Shown in pieces: positions 35,659 through 44,964 of a stretch of DNA of 64,000 bases; within the stretch, counting starts at the first letter, position 1, and every line of letters begins with the position of its first letter. The stretch comes from Roseicella aerolata. GTDB lineage: Bacteria; Pseudomonadota; Alphaproteobacteria; Acetobacterales; Acetobacteraceae. Below the pieces are notes generated by a model. It had not been told where the DNA came from. It saw nothing but the letters and a program-made list of their open reading frames with translations, and did no database searches. Position numbers and translations under genes: made by a program. The DNA lies in the NCBI RefSeq assembly GCF_020523605.1, contig NZ_JAJAQI010000002.1, positions 124,001 to 188,000 on the forward strand. The letters are read 5' to 3'.

Positions 35659-38600
35659 GGCCCCGCGCCCCGCTCTGATCGGCTGGTCGCCCGGCGGCCT
35701 CGCCGCCCGGTCCCCGGCCTGCCGTCCGCCCCCAGGCCGGTCCGCGCCAGACGACCAGGCGCGCCGGCAGGCCCAGCACGCAGCACAGCCCCTCCTCCGC
35801 CCAGACCATGTCCAGCCGCCCCTGCAGCTGCCGCATCACCGTGCTCTCGATCAGGCTGGTGCCGAAGCCGCGCCGCGCCGGCGGGGCCGCGACCGGCGGT
35901 CCGCCCTGCTCGCGCCAGACCAGTTCCAGCCCGCCCGATGCCGCGTCCCGCGACCAGGTGACGGAAACCCGCCCGTCCGCGACCGAGAGCGCGCCGTATT
36001 TCGCGGCATTGGTCGCCAGTTCGTGGATCACCATCGCCACCGGCTGCACCGCATCCGGCGCCAGCCCCACCTGCGGCCCGTCCAGTTGCACGGCGGAGTC
36101 CAGCCCCCCGGCGCCGCGATAGGCCGCCAGCTCCTCGGCCAGCACGGCCCGCAGATCAGCGCCGTGCCAGCGCTCCCGCGCCAGCAGCGTATGCGCCCGC
36201 GCCATGGCGGCGATGCGGCCCGTCACCGCCTGCTTGAAGGCGGCCGGGTCCTCGGTACGGGTCAGCATCAGCACGGACTGCACCACGGCGAGCGCATTCT
36301 TGGCGCGGTGGTCCACCTCCCGCGCCAGCAGCAGCTTCGCCTCCTCCGACCGCTTGCGGGCGGTGATGTCGACGGCCGAGGGGATCAGATGGGTGATGCG
36401 CCCCGCGGCATCACGCAGTGGCGCGATCTGGAAGTCGATCGCCATGCGGCTGTCGCCGGCCATCCGGACCTCCACATCGAAGCGGTCGGCCTCGCCGGCG
36501 GCGGCATGGGCGCAGGCATCCCGCAGCCGGGCCTGCACCGCCGGGTCGTGCGACCACCAATAGGCCTCCCAGAAGGGCCGGCCGCGCACCTCCTCCAGCG
36601 TGAGGCCGGCCGCCTCCAGCGGGGCGCGGTTGGCATCCAGCACCGTGCCGTCGGGGGCCAGCACGCCGACGAACACGAAAAGATTGTCCAGCACGCGGCG
36701 GAGCATCGCCTCGCTGTCGCGGAGCGCCACCTCGGACGCGACACGCTCGGTCACGTCTCTCAGGATGCCGGTCACGAAGCGGCGGCCGCCCGCCTCGAAG
36801 CCCGCGACCGAGGCCTCGATCGGGAATTCGCTGCCATCGGCGCGGCGCGCGAGCAGGCCACGGCCCGGGGCCATGTAGCGGGCGGTCACGCCGAGATCGC
36901 GCCCCATGGCCGCCAGCCGCGCGGGGTGGCGCGCCGCCTCCGCCGCCGGCATCAGGATGCCGAGATCGCGGCCGACCAGCGCCTCCGGCCCCGGATGGCC
37001 GAACATGCGGGCGGTGGCGCGGTTGGCGAAGACGATCCTGCCATCCTCCGCCGCCACCACGATGGCATCCAGGGCGGTGTCGACCACCGAGCGGAGCCGC
37101 GCCTCGCCCTCGGCCAGCGCCTCCTGCGCCTCGCGCATGGCGGTGACATCGGCGACGCTCTCCGCCACCGCGACCGGCCGCCCGGCGGCGTCGCGCCGCA
37201 ACGCCATGCGCGCCGCGACCACCACCTGCTCGCCATCCCGCCGGCGGTGGCGCAACTCGCCCATCCACTCGCCTTCGCGTGCCAGCACGGCCTCGATCTC
37301 CTCCGGCGGCACCGGGAAGACCGTGCCGAGCAGGTCGCGCACATTGCGGCCCAGCGCCTCGGCGGCACTCCAGCCATAGAGCCGCTCGCAACCGGCCGAC
37401 CAGAAGCGGATGGTGCCGTCCGGGTCGCGGGCCATGAAGGCCGCCAGGTCGAGCGTCGCCAGCAGGTCGCGCAGCCGCTCGGCATTGTCGGCCAGGGCCG
37501 CCTCGGCCATGCGCCGCTCCGTCACGTCCTGGCAGGCGCCGAACACGCGCCGGACCCGGCCCGCGGCATCGCATTCGGGCGAGGCCAGTTCCTCGACCAG
37601 CCGCACCGTGCCGTCCGGCCTGATGATGCGATGCTCCACCCGATAGGGCGCGCCATCCCGTAGCGCCGCCTCCAGGGCGGTGCGCAGCCGCGCATGGTCG
37701 CCCACCGGGATGGCCTCGAAGACCCGCGCGACGGCGATGGTGGCGCTGCCCGGCCGCAGGCCGAAGATGCGGTAGGTCTCCTCGGTCCAGCGCAGCGGGC
37801 AGGAATCGAGGTCGGCAGGATCGGTCAGCTCCAGCGTCCAGCCGCCCACGCCGGTCAGTTGCTGCGCCGAGGCCAGCATCGCTTCCTTCTCGGCAAGCGT
37901 GGCGAAGGCCTGCCGCTCGGCCTGGCGGCGGTGCTCCAGCGCAGCCTCGGCGGCGGCGAAGCCGCGGCGGAGGGAGTCCAGTTCCGCGACCGGGGCCGGC
38001 GGCAGGTCGGCCGCCGTTCCGTGCGGTCCCTCGGGTTCAAGCGCAATCGCCCGGGCATGCTCGGCAAGGCGCGCGACCGGCCGCAGCAGCCGGCGGGCGA
38101 GCAGCAGGGAGAGCGCGCCGGCCAGGGCGAGCGCCAGGGCGATGCCGCCGGTCATCCCGAGTAGCGGACGCGCCCAGCTGTCCCGGTAGGCCGCGTAGGG
38201 GACGGAGACTTCCACGGTCCAGCCCGGCACGATCCGCAGCGCGGCGATGGCGAAGAGCCGATCCTGCCCGTCCAGCCCGACCCGACGGATCACGCCGCCA
38301 TGATTCGCGGCAATCAGGGCCACGATCTCCTGCGGCAGGGTGACGCCGCGGAACCGCCCATCCGAGCGGCCGATGATCGTCCCCTCCGCATCGACCAGAA
38401 CGGCGAAGGCGCCCCGCTCCAGCCCCTGCGCGGCCAGCAGCGCATCGAAGCGCTCGGGGTCCAGCGAACCGCCCACGGAGAGCACAGGCAGCGCGCCATC
38501 GGCGCGCAGGACGGGGACGGCCAGGGCGACGACCGGCCGCCGCACCAACGGCCCCGTCATCAGCCTCGAGACCACCGGCTGCGCCTCGGCCACCGCTTCC

Positions 38601-39070
38601 CGCAGCACGTCGCCGGCAGTGCCGGTCTCCGGCAGAGCCGCGCCGGGCGGCACCTGGTGGTGCAGCAGGAACCGGCCCTCGGCATCCCCGACCGCGATGC
38701 GCATGCCGGTGGCGGCGGCGACCCGCCCGGCATGCAGATGCGCGGCGGCGAAATCCACGATGACGGCGCCATCCCCGAAGGCGGGTGAGGCGGCGAAGGC
38801 GCTCAGCGCCTCGATGCGGCCGAGGATCTCGGCATCAACCGCAAGGGCAAGGCCCCGCGCGGTGTCCCGCAGCCGCGCCGTGTAGGCGTCCTGATAGGCA
38901 TCCACCGCCAGCCAGACGGCCGTACCGCCGGCGACAAGCGCGGGCACCAGGGCGGCGAGCACCAGGGCGACGACATGCAGCCGCAGCCCCGGGGCCCTGC
39001 GCCTGGCGGGTTGGCGTAACACCCCCGCCTTGGGCCGGGCGCCAGGATAGTCGGGCACTGAATCGGGCAT
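35645..39070 (-). CDS. Membrane multi-PAS sensor histidine kinase, HWE family
   Basis: A 1141-residue sensor kinase. Plan: membrane helix (about 28-48), periplasmic Cache-like sensor (about 50-290), second helix (about 295-320), HAMP-like linker, four PAS/PAC modules (from about residues 390, 510, 640 and 770), then an HWE kinase core with acceptor His921 (REVDHRAKN), a Trp/His block ERWHGADL, HELATNAAKYGAL and WREQGGPP. No receiver is encoded next to it. I chose the ATG at 39070; a GTG two codons upstream is possible. The C-terminus runs about 35 Gly/Arg-rich residues past the usual LGLPARL end and overlaps serB on the opposite strand by 14 bases. Confidence 0.87.
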   Translation of the reverse strand: MPDSVPDYPGARPKAGVLRQPARRRAPGLRLHVVALVLAALVPALVAGGTAVWLAVDAYQDAYTARLRDTARGLALAVDAEILGRIEALSAFAASPAFGDGAVIVDFAAAHLHAGRVAAATGMRIAVGDAEGRFLLHHQVPPGAALPETGTAGDVLREAVAEAQPVVSRLMTGPLVRRPVVALAVPVLRADGALPVLSVGGSLDPERFDALLAAQGLERGAFAVLVDAEGTIIGRSDGRFRGVTLPQEIVALIAANHGGVIRRVGLDGQDRLFAIAALRIVPGWTVEVSVPYAAYRDSWARPLLGMTGGIALALALAGALSLLLARRLLRPVARLAEHARAIALEPEGPHGTAADLPPAPVAELDSLRRGFAAAEAALEHRRQAERQAFATLAEKEAMLASAQQLTGVGGWTLELTDPADLDSCPLRWTEETYRIFGLRPGSATIAVARVFEAIPVGDHARLRTALEAALRDGAPYRVEHRIIRPDGTVRLVEELASPECDAAGRVRRVFGACQDVTERRMAEAALADNAERLRDLLATLDLAAFMARDPDGTIRFWSAGCERLYGWSAAEALGRNVRDLLGTVFPVPPEEIEAVLAREGEWMGELRHRRRDGEQVVVAARMALRRDAAGRPVAVAESVADVTAMREAQEALAEGEARLRSVVDTALDAIVVAAEDGRIVFANRATARMFGHPGPEALVGRDLGILMPAAEAARHPARLAAMGRDLGVTARYMAPGRGLLARRADGSEFPIEASVAGFEAGGRRFVTGILRDVTERVASEVALRDSEAMLRRVLDNLFVFVGVLAPDGTVLDANRAPLEAAGLTLEEVRGRPFWEAYWWSHDPAVQARLRDACAHAAAGEADRFDVEVRMAGDSRMAIDFQIAPLRDAAGRITHLIPSAVDITARKRSEEAKLLLAREVDHRAKNALAVVQSVLMLTRTEDPAAFKQAVTGRIAAMARAHTLLARERWHGADLRAVLAEELAAYRGAGGLDSAVQLDGPQVGLAPDAVQPVAMVIHELATNAAKYGALSVADGRVSVTWSRDAASGGLELVWREQGGPPVAAPPARRGFGTSLIESTVMRQLQGRLDMVWAEEGLCCVLGLPARLVVWRGPAWGRTAGRGPGGEAAGRPADQSGARGLSPR

Positions 39071-39174
39071 GTCCACCCTGCGGCGACCAGTGACATGGCC
39101 CAGGCAGGCTGTCGCGCTGCGCAGGGTGATGCCCGGAGCCCATCTGGTTCCAGAACGGTAAGATCAAATGATTT

Positions 39175-39201
39175 TGTATACCATTTTCCTGGCACCAACA
39201 A
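39175..39201 (-). promoter_or_regulatory. Possible promoter for the multi-PAS kinase
   Basis: Minus-strand TTGTTG and TATACA with a 15-base spacer, in an AT-rich island (about 39150-39215) that is exceptional in this GC-rich window. The spacer is shorter than ideal and the boxes are imperfect, so this is tentative. The whole gap 39071-39307 separates the kinase from the end of degP. Confidence 0.35.
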
Positions 39202-39307
39202 GCGATCGCTGAACTCCGCGACCATCCGCGCCGACACCACGAAAGCGATCGGGCGCCACCCCGGCCGGAGCGGCGCCCGTCACCATCCGGTTATCGAGCG
39301 GGTCGGC

Positions 39308-40867
39308 TCAGCCCGGGCTGCCACGCTCGCCGCGCAGCCGCAGCGGCACGAAGCGCTGGCCCTGCGCGGTCTCGATCAACAGCAGGGCGGTCGGGCGGTT
39401 CTGCCGGCGGAGTGCCTCCAGCCGCTGCTGCACTTCCTGCGGCGTGCTCACGCGCTCCTGCTGCACCTCGACAATGACGTCGCCGGGGCGCAGTTCGCGT
39501 TCGGCCGCCGGGCTGCCCGGCGCCACCTCCATGATGACCACGCCGCGCTGCTCGGGCTTCAGGGAGAAGCGCTCCCGCACCTCGGGCGAGATCGGCGCGA
39601 CCCGCAGGCCGAGGCCGGAGAGCTCGGTCGGGCGGCTCTGCGGCCCCGGCGTCGCAGCGGCCTGCTGCGGCTCGGAAGGCAGTTCGCCGACCGTGACCTG
39701 CAGGGTCTGCTCCCTGCCGTCGCGCCAGACCACCACCGGCACCTCGCGGCCCACCGGCGTGTCGGCCACAATGCGCGGCAGGTTGCGCATCTCCCGCACC
39801 TCCTGCCCGTTGAAGCGCAGCACCACATCACCGTTCCTGATGCCGCCCTTGGCGGCGGGCCCGTCTTCCTGCGCGCGCGCCACCAGGGCGCCGCGGCCGC
39901 CGCCCGAAAGGCCCAGGCTCTCGGCGATCTCGTCCGTCACCTGCTGGATGTTCACGCCGAGCCAGCCGCGCCGGACCTTCCCGCCCTCCTGCAACTGCGC
40001 GACGATGTTGCGGGCGAGGTTGGAGGGGATGGCGAAGCCGATGCCGATCGACCCGCCGGTCGGCGAGTAGATGGCGGTGTTGATGCCGACCACCTTGCCA
40101 TCCAGGTTGAACAGCGGGCCGCCGGAATTGCCGCGGTTGATGGCAGCATCGGTCTGGATGAAGTCGTCATAGAGGCCCTGGCGGATGTCGCGGCCGCGGG
40201 CCGAGACGATGCCCGCGGTGACCGTGCCGCCGAGGCCGAAGGGGTTGCCGATCGCCAGCACCCAGTCGCCGACCTGCGCCGAATCACTTTCGCCGAACTG
40301 CACGGCATGCAGCGGCTTGTCGGTCTTGATGCGCAGCACCGCGATGTCGGTGCGCGGGTCGGTGCCCAGCAGTTCCGCCCGGATCGAGGTATTGTCCGCC
40401 AGGATGACGTTGATCTCGTCCGCGCCGTCGATGACGTGGTTGTTGGTCACCACGATGCCGCTGGCATCGACGATGAAGCCGGAGCCGAGCGACTGTGCCC
40501 GGCGCGGCCGCTGGGGCTGCTGCGGCTGGTCCTGGCCGTTCGGACGGTTCCGGTTGAAGAAGTCGCGGAAGAATTCCTCGAACGGGCTGCCGGGCGGTGC
40601 CTGCGGCAGGTCCGGCGCATCCGGCCGGTTGGCGCGCGCCTGGGCATTCTGGGTGGTCGAGATGTTCACCACTGCGGGGAGCAGTTGCCGGGCGAGCGGG
40701 GCAAAGGAGGACGGGGCATTCCGCATCGGCTCCGCCTGCGGGGCGTTGAGCGGCGCGCCACCCGCCGGGGGCGGGGCAGGCAGGGCCTGCTGGGCCCCGG
40801 CCACCATGGGCAGGGCGGCGAGAAGGGCGGCCAGCGGGCCGGCCAGGACAACGGGGGGAAGGCGCAT
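39308..40867 (-). CDS. degP: Periplasmic serine endoprotease DegP/HtrA (Do-like)
   Basis: A 519-residue protease/chaperone with an N-terminal signal peptide (LAGPLAALLAALPMVAGA, cleavage near residue 25). The trypsin-like domain has catalytic His144 (TNNHVIDG), Asp174 (PRTDIAVL) and Ser248 (GNSGGPL). Two PDZ domains follow (about 290-380 and 420-510). A Q/P/N-rich LA-loop region lies at about 85-125. ATG at 40867 is chosen for the signal peptide; a further-upstream Met would add 14 residues. It lies after hflK-hflC on the same strand, a classical alphaproteobacterial order for membrane and periplasmic protein quality control. Confidence 0.94.
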   Translation of the reverse strand: MRLPPVVLAGPLAALLAALPMVAGAQQALPAPPPAGGAPLNAPQAEPMRNAPSSFAPLARQLLPAVVNISTTQNAQARANRPDAPDLPQAPPGSPFEEFFRDFFNRNRPNGQDQPQQPQRPRRAQSLGSGFIVDASGIVVTNNHVIDGADEINVILADNTSIRAELLGTDPRTDIAVLRIKTDKPLHAVQFGESDSAQVGDWVLAIGNPFGLGGTVTAGIVSARGRDIRQGLYDDFIQTDAAINRGNSGGPLFNLDGKVVGINTAIYSPTGGSIGIGFAIPSNLARNIVAQLQEGGKVRRGWLGVNIQQVTDEIAESLGLSGGGRGALVARAQEDGPAAKGGIRNGDVVLRFNGQEVREMRNLPRIVADTPVGREVPVVVWRDGREQTLQVTVGELPSEPQQAAATPGPQSRPTELSGLGLRVAPISPEVRERFSLKPEQRGVVIMEVAPGSPAAERELRPGDVIVEVQQERVSTPQEVQQRLEALRRQNRPTALLLIETAQGQRFVPLRLRGERGSPG

Positions 40868-40954
40868 CGGGGATACCTCGACAGCGAAGGGGGCGTGGCC
40901 CCTCTGCAACGCTAGGCGGTTTCTCTGGTGCCGGCCACCGCGCGAGTGGCAGGC

Positions 40955-40980
40955 GGGGGCGCGGGCCTCGCCGCGCCCCC
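40955..40980 (-). terminator. Hairpin after hflC
   Basis: Ten-bp stem GGGGGCGCGG / CCGCGCCCCC with a 6-base loop, beginning 7 bases past the hflC stop on the minus strand. It lacks a clear T-run. It probably limits read-through into degP or protects the hflKC mRNA. Confidence 0.5.
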
Positions 40981-40987
40981 GGACCCG

Positions 40988-41866
40988 TCATTGCGGTGCC
41001 GGCTGGGCCGCCAGGTTCCGGAAGTAGCGGAAGAAGTCACCCTCCGGGCTGAGCAGCATCCGCGACTCGCCATCCGAGAAAGCCTCCCGCCAGGCCTGCA
41101 TGGTGCGCCAGAACTGGAAGAACTCCGGGTCCTTCTCGAAAGCCTCGGCGAAGATGCGGATGGCGGTCTGCTCGCCCTCGCCGCGCAGGGCCTCGGCGCG
41201 GGATTGCGCCTCGGCCAGCAGCACGGTGCGGTCGCGCTCGGCGCTGGCGCGGATGCGCTGCGCCTGCTCGGCACCCTCGGCGCGCTGCTCGCGCGCCACG
41301 CGCTCACGTTCGGACTGCATGCGGGACAGGATGGCCTGGGTGTTCTCCTCCGGCAGGTCGGCGCGGCGGATGCGGACATCCGTCACCTCGATGCCGAAGC
41401 TGCGCGCCTCGTTGTTCACCTTGGCGCGGATCTCACCCATGATCCGGGCGCGGTCGGCCGAGAGCACCGAGAGCAGCGGCTCGCTGCCCAGCGTGTTGCG
41501 CAGCGTGGAGGAGACGATCGGCGAGAGCCGCAGCCGGATGCCGGCCTCGGTCGCACCCACGGTCTGGTAGAAGCGCAGCGGGTCGGTGATGCGGTAGCGC
41601 GTGAAGGTGTCCACCACGATCCGCCGCTGGTCGCCCAGGATCACCTCCTGCCCCGGCGCGTCGAAATCCAGCAGGCGGCGGTCGAAGCCGATCACCGTCT
41701 GGATGAAGGGCACCTTCCAGTTCAGCCCCGGCGTCTGCACCACCCGGATCGGCTGGCCGAACTGGGTGATCAGCACCTGCTGCGTCTGGTGCACCGCGAA
41801 CAGCGAGGAGGCGGCGACGAAGAGCAGGGCGACGGCGACGCCGCCCAGCACGATCAGGCGGTTCAT
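40988..41866 (-). CDS. hflC: FtsH protease modulator HflC
   Basis: A 292-residue SPFH/band-7 membrane protein with a single N-terminal membrane helix (LIVLGGVAVALLFVAASSLFAV) and a long alanine/glutamate-rich helix after the band-7 domain. The RADLPEENTQAILSRMQSERERVAREQRAEG stretch, here cited only by its ends, is at about 170-205. It forms the periplasm-facing HflKC cage around FtsH. The start overlaps the hflK stop (ATGA). A degP gene follows downstream. Confidence 0.95.
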   Translation of the reverse strand: MNRLIVLGGVAVALLFVAASSLFAVHQTQQVLITQFGQPIRVVQTPGLNWKVPFIQTVIGFDRRLLDFDAPGQEVILGDQRRIVVDTFTRYRITDPLRFYQTVGATEAGIRLRLSPIVSSTLRNTLGSEPLLSVLSADRARIMGEIRAKVNNEARSFGIEVTDVRIRRADLPEENTQAILSRMQSERERVAREQRAEGAEQAQRIRASAERDRTVLLAEAQSRAEALRGEGEQTAIRIFAEAFEKDPEFFQFWRTMQAWREAFSDGESRMLLSPEGDFFRYFRNLAAQPAPQ

Positions 41867-43041
41867 CGCGGCGCCCCCTGCTGCGGACGCGGCGCGGAGA
41901 GCAGCGGCCCGGTCGCGGCCGCGGCCGGTGCCGCCGGGCGCTGCGCCGCCCGCTGTCCATCGCCCAGGTTCAGCAGCGGCACGAGGCCCTGCAGCCGGTC
42001 ATCGACCACGATCTTCGGGTTGCGCCGCAGGATATCCTCCATGGTCTCGATGTAGAGGCGCCGCCGGGTCACGTCGGGCGCGTTGCTGTAGGCCTGCAGC
42101 ACGCTGTTGAAGCGCTGCGCCTCACCGCGGGCGCGGGCTTCCTGGCTGTCGCGGAAGCCCTGGGCCTCCTGGATCATGCGCTCCGCCTCGCCGCGGGCGC
42201 GGGGGATGATGTCGTTGCGGTAGGCCTCGGCCTCGTTCCGCTGCCGCTCACGGTCGGCGGCGGCGCGCTGCACGTCGCGGAAGGCCTCGATGACCGCCGC
42301 CGGCGGATCCACCTTCTGGAGCTGCACCTGGGTGATCGCGACGCCCGCCCGGTACTGGTCCATGATCGCCTGGGTGCCGGAGCGCACCTGGTCCTCGATC
42401 GAGCCGCGCGCCTCGGTCAGGGCGGGCTGGATCGGCGTGCGGCCGATCACCTCGCGCATCATGCTCTCGGCCGCTGACTTGATCGTCGGCTCGGGGTTGC
42501 GGGTGTTGAACAGGTAGTCGCCGGCGTCGCGGATGCGCCAGCGCACCACGAAATCGATGTCGATGATGTTCTCGTCGCCCGTCAGCATGAGCGACTCCTC
42601 CAGCACGTCCCGCGCGGCCTGGCCGCGTACCGGCGCGGCATCGCCTGAGCGGAAGCCGATGAACACCAGGTTCTCGGTCGTGACGCGCGGCGTCTCCGCG
42701 GATTCGACCGGCCAGGGGATGTGGTAGTTCAGGCCCGGCGCTGCGGTGCGGTTGAAGGCGCCGAAACGGAGCACCACGCCTTCCTCGTCCGGCTGGACGC
42801 GGTAGAAGCCGCTCGCGGCCCAGAGCGCGACCACGATCAGGCCAAGGATCGCGAGGCCCTTTCCGCCACCACCCGTCGGGACGATGCGGCGCACCGCCTC
42901 CTGCGCCTGGCGGATCAGGTCATCCAGGTCGGGGCCGGGACCGCGGCTGCCGCCTCCGGGAGGGGTCGGCGGCGGCGACCCCCATGGCCCGCCCGGTCGG
43001 GGATTTCCCCAGGGGCTGGGTCCGCCGTTGTTCAGCGCCAT
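41863..43041 (-). CDS. hflK: FtsH protease modulator HflK
   Basis: A 392-residue SPFH protein, partner of HflC. The N-terminus is a Gly/Pro/Asn-rich cytosolic tail (about 1-45), followed by a membrane helix (GLAILGLIVVALWAASGFY) and the band-7 domain with QPDEEGVVLRFGAFNRTAAPGLNYHIPWP as hallmark, cited by its ends. ATG at 43041 (MALNNGG) is the conserved start; the 30-residue upstream extension is not. It is divergent from mrp across a 184-bp gap that should hold both promoters. Confidence 0.94.
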   Translation of the reverse strand: MALNNGGPSPWGNPRPGGPWGSPPPTPPGGGSRGPGPDLDDLIRQAQEAVRRIVPTGGGGKGLAILGLIVVALWAASGFYRVQPDEEGVVLRFGAFNRTAAPGLNYHIPWPVESAETPRVTTENLVFIGFRSGDAAPVRGQAARDVLEESLMLTGDENIIDIDFVVRWRIRDAGDYLFNTRNPEPTIKSAAESMMREVIGRTPIQPALTEARGSIEDQVRSGTQAIMDQYRAGVAITQVQLQKVDPPAAVIEAFRDVQRAAADRERQRNEAEAYRNDIIPRARGEAERMIQEAQGFRDSQEARARGEAQRFNSVLQAYSNAPDVTRRRLYIETMEDILRRNPKIVVDDRLQGLVPLLNLGDGQRAAQRPAAPAAAATGPLLSAPRPQQGAPR

Positions 43042-43225
43042 GGATCGAGCCGGCCTCCACCAAAAAATCGTTTGAACCCGCCGTGTGTTCTCCCCGGGGT
43101 GGGGCTGGATGCCACGGCGGTGCCCGGCCATATCACAACACCGACCGGGGCGCAGGGGAACCGCGCCCCGGTCGGCGAATCCCGGGCGCGGGCGATATTG
43201 TCGGGTTGAGGGGGCTTTTCAAGCG

Positions 43226-44404
43226 ATGGGCGAGTCTCTGGTCGAGGCGGTGCGGCAGGCACTCCGATCCGTGCGCGATCCGATCAGCGGTCGGGACGTG
43301 GTGGAAGCTGACATGGTGCAGGGTCTGGCCGCACGCGACGGCCTCGTACAATTTGCCATCGCCGTGCCGCGCGAGCGGGCGCGGGAGATGGAGCCATTGC
43401 GGCAGGCGGCGGAGAAGGCCGCCGCCAGCACTCCCGGTGTTCTGAGCGCGACGGCCGTCCTGACGGCGCATCGCGAGTCCCAGGGGGAGATGAAGGGTCC
43501 GAAGCCCGGCGGCACGGGCCGCGCCGGCCCGCCGCCGGCCGGCCATGCGCATCCGCCGAGGGCCCCGGCCGGCCAGCCCCCCCATGCGCCCGCGGGCCAG
43601 GGCCAGATGCTGCTGCCGGAGGTGGGCAAGATCATCGCCGTCGCCTCCGGCAAGGGCGGCGTCGGCAAGTCCACCACCGCGGTCAACCTGGCGGTCGCGC
43701 TCGCAGCGCAGGGCCTCTCGGTCGGGCTGCTGGATGCCGATATCTACGGCCCCTCCCTGCCGCAGATGCTCGGCGCGCGGGAGAAGCCGCGGACCGAGGG
43801 CCAGCGGATCATCCCGCTGCAGCGCTGGGGGCTGAAGGCCATGTCCATCGGCTTCCTGGTCGATGAGGAGACGCCGATGATCTGGCGCGGCCCGATGGTG
43901 ATGGGCGCGCTGGAGCAGCTGATGGGCCAGGTGGCCTGGGGCAGCCTCGACGTCATGGTGGTGGACATGCCGCCCGGCACCGGCGATGCGCAGCTCACCA
44001 TGTCCCAGCGCGTGCCGCTGGCCGGCGCCGTCATCGTCTCCACGCCGCAGGATGTCGCGCTGCTCGATGCCCGCCGCGGCGTGAAGATGTTCGAGCGGGT
44101 GAACGTCCCCGTGCTCGGCCTCATCGAGAACATGTCCTACTACTGCTGCCCGAATTGCGGGCACCGGGCCGATGTCTTCGGCCATGGCGGCGCGCGGGCG
44201 GAGGCGGCGAAGACCGGGGTCGAGTTCCTCGGCGAGCTGCCGCTGAAGCTCGAGATCCGCCAGCTCGCCGATGCCGGCACGCCGATCGTCGCAGCGCGGC
44301 CGGAGACGGAGGAAGCCAAGGCCTATCGCCGCATCGCCGCGCGGCTGTGGGAGAAGCTGCAGGGCGCGGGCGCGGCGGCGGGGCCGCGCATCGTGGTGGA
44401 ATAG
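43226..44404 (+). CDS. mrp: Iron-sulfur cluster carrier Mrp/ApbC
   Basis: A 392-residue P-loop NTPase that carries and transfers [4Fe-4S] clusters. An N-terminal MIP18/DUF59 domain (about 1-85) is joined by a long Gly/Pro/Ala/His linker (about 95-130) to the ATPase domain with the deviant Walker A GKGGVGKS (142-149). Cluster-binding CxxC is Cys308/Cys311 (YYCCPNCGH). ATG at 43226 is the family start. The gene is convergent with the small secreted gene at 44631. Confidence 0.95.
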   Translation: MGESLVEAVRQALRSVRDPISGRDVVEADMVQGLAARDGLVQFAIAVPRERAREMEPLRQAAEKAAASTPGVLSATAVLTAHRESQGEMKGPKPGGTGRAGPPPAGHAHPPRAPAGQPPHAPAGQGQMLLPEVGKIIAVASGKGGVGKSTTAVNLAVALAAQGLSVGLLDADIYGPSLPQMLGAREKPRTEGQRIIPLQRWGLKAMSIGFLVDEETPMIWRGPMVMGALEQLMGQVAWGSLDVMVVDMPPGTGDAQLTMSQRVPLAGAVIVSTPQDVALLDARRGVKMFERVNVPVLGLIENMSYYCCPNCGHRADVFGHGGARAEAAKTGVEFLGELPLKLEIRQLADAGTPIVAARPETEEAKAYRRIAARLWEKLQGAGAAAGPRIVVE

Positions 44405-44576
44405 GGCAGATCGCGGACGGTCGCGAGCGGGGCCCCTCGCGGGCCTTGCGGAGCAGGGTCAGCGGGGATCTCATCGCGCGGCAGCGGAAATCCACCCTGC
44501 AATCAATGACCCACCGAGGAGCACGGCCGCGCGGAAAGGCCGGCAGGCATATACCCGCCCGCCCATCGAAGGCCTG

Positions 44577-44613
44577 GAGCGCCCGCACGCCGCAGATCGG
44601 CGTGGCGGCGCTC
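44577..44613 (-). terminator. Long hairpin between mrp and the 44631 gene
   Basis: Stem of GAGCGCC / GGCGCTC plus ACGCCG / CGGCGT with a 3/3 internal loop and a 5-base apex loop, 17 bases beyond the stop of the minus-strand gene. It is placed to end that gene and possibly mrp from the other side. No T-run. Confidence 0.5.
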
Positions 44614-44630
44614 CGGCACCCGACCCGCCG

Positions 44631-44864
44631 TCAATAGGCGCTGGCGAGCTCGCCGAGCTGTGCCTCGACCGGCAGGCAGACCAGCCGCGTGCCGGGCCGG
44701 GCGGTGAGCTGCGCCGCCGCTGCCTCGCAGGCCGCGGCGCCCGGATAGGTGCGGAAGCCGACGGTCGGCGTCCGGTCAGGGATCACAGACGGCGTGCCGG
44801 GCGTGACAGGGCCGGCCGTGGCGAGGCTCGCCAGGGCGGCGACCACGATGACGAATTCTGTCAT
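44631..44864 (-). CDS. Small exported protein, unknown
   Basis: A 77-residue protein beginning MTEFVIVVAALASLATAGPV, which looks like a signal peptide or anchor, followed by a short domain with two cysteines (AACEAAAAQL and LVCLPVE) that could pair. I know no family for it. It lies downstream of the ribokinase-like gene by 100 bases and is flanked by a hairpin. The longer upstream extension of the frame is arginine-rich and is ignored. Confidence 0.55.
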   Translation of the reverse strand: MTEFVIVVAALASLATAGPVTPGTPSVIPDRTPTVGFRTYPGAAACEAAAAQLTARPGTRLVCLPVEAQLGELASAY

Positions 44865-44964
44865 GGGGCATCTCGAATCCACGGGTTGCCCGGCGCTGCG
44901 GATCCTACTCCCCGGCGCTGGCCCGGGCTGTGCGCCACCACACCTTGTGGATGCGATGTCATGC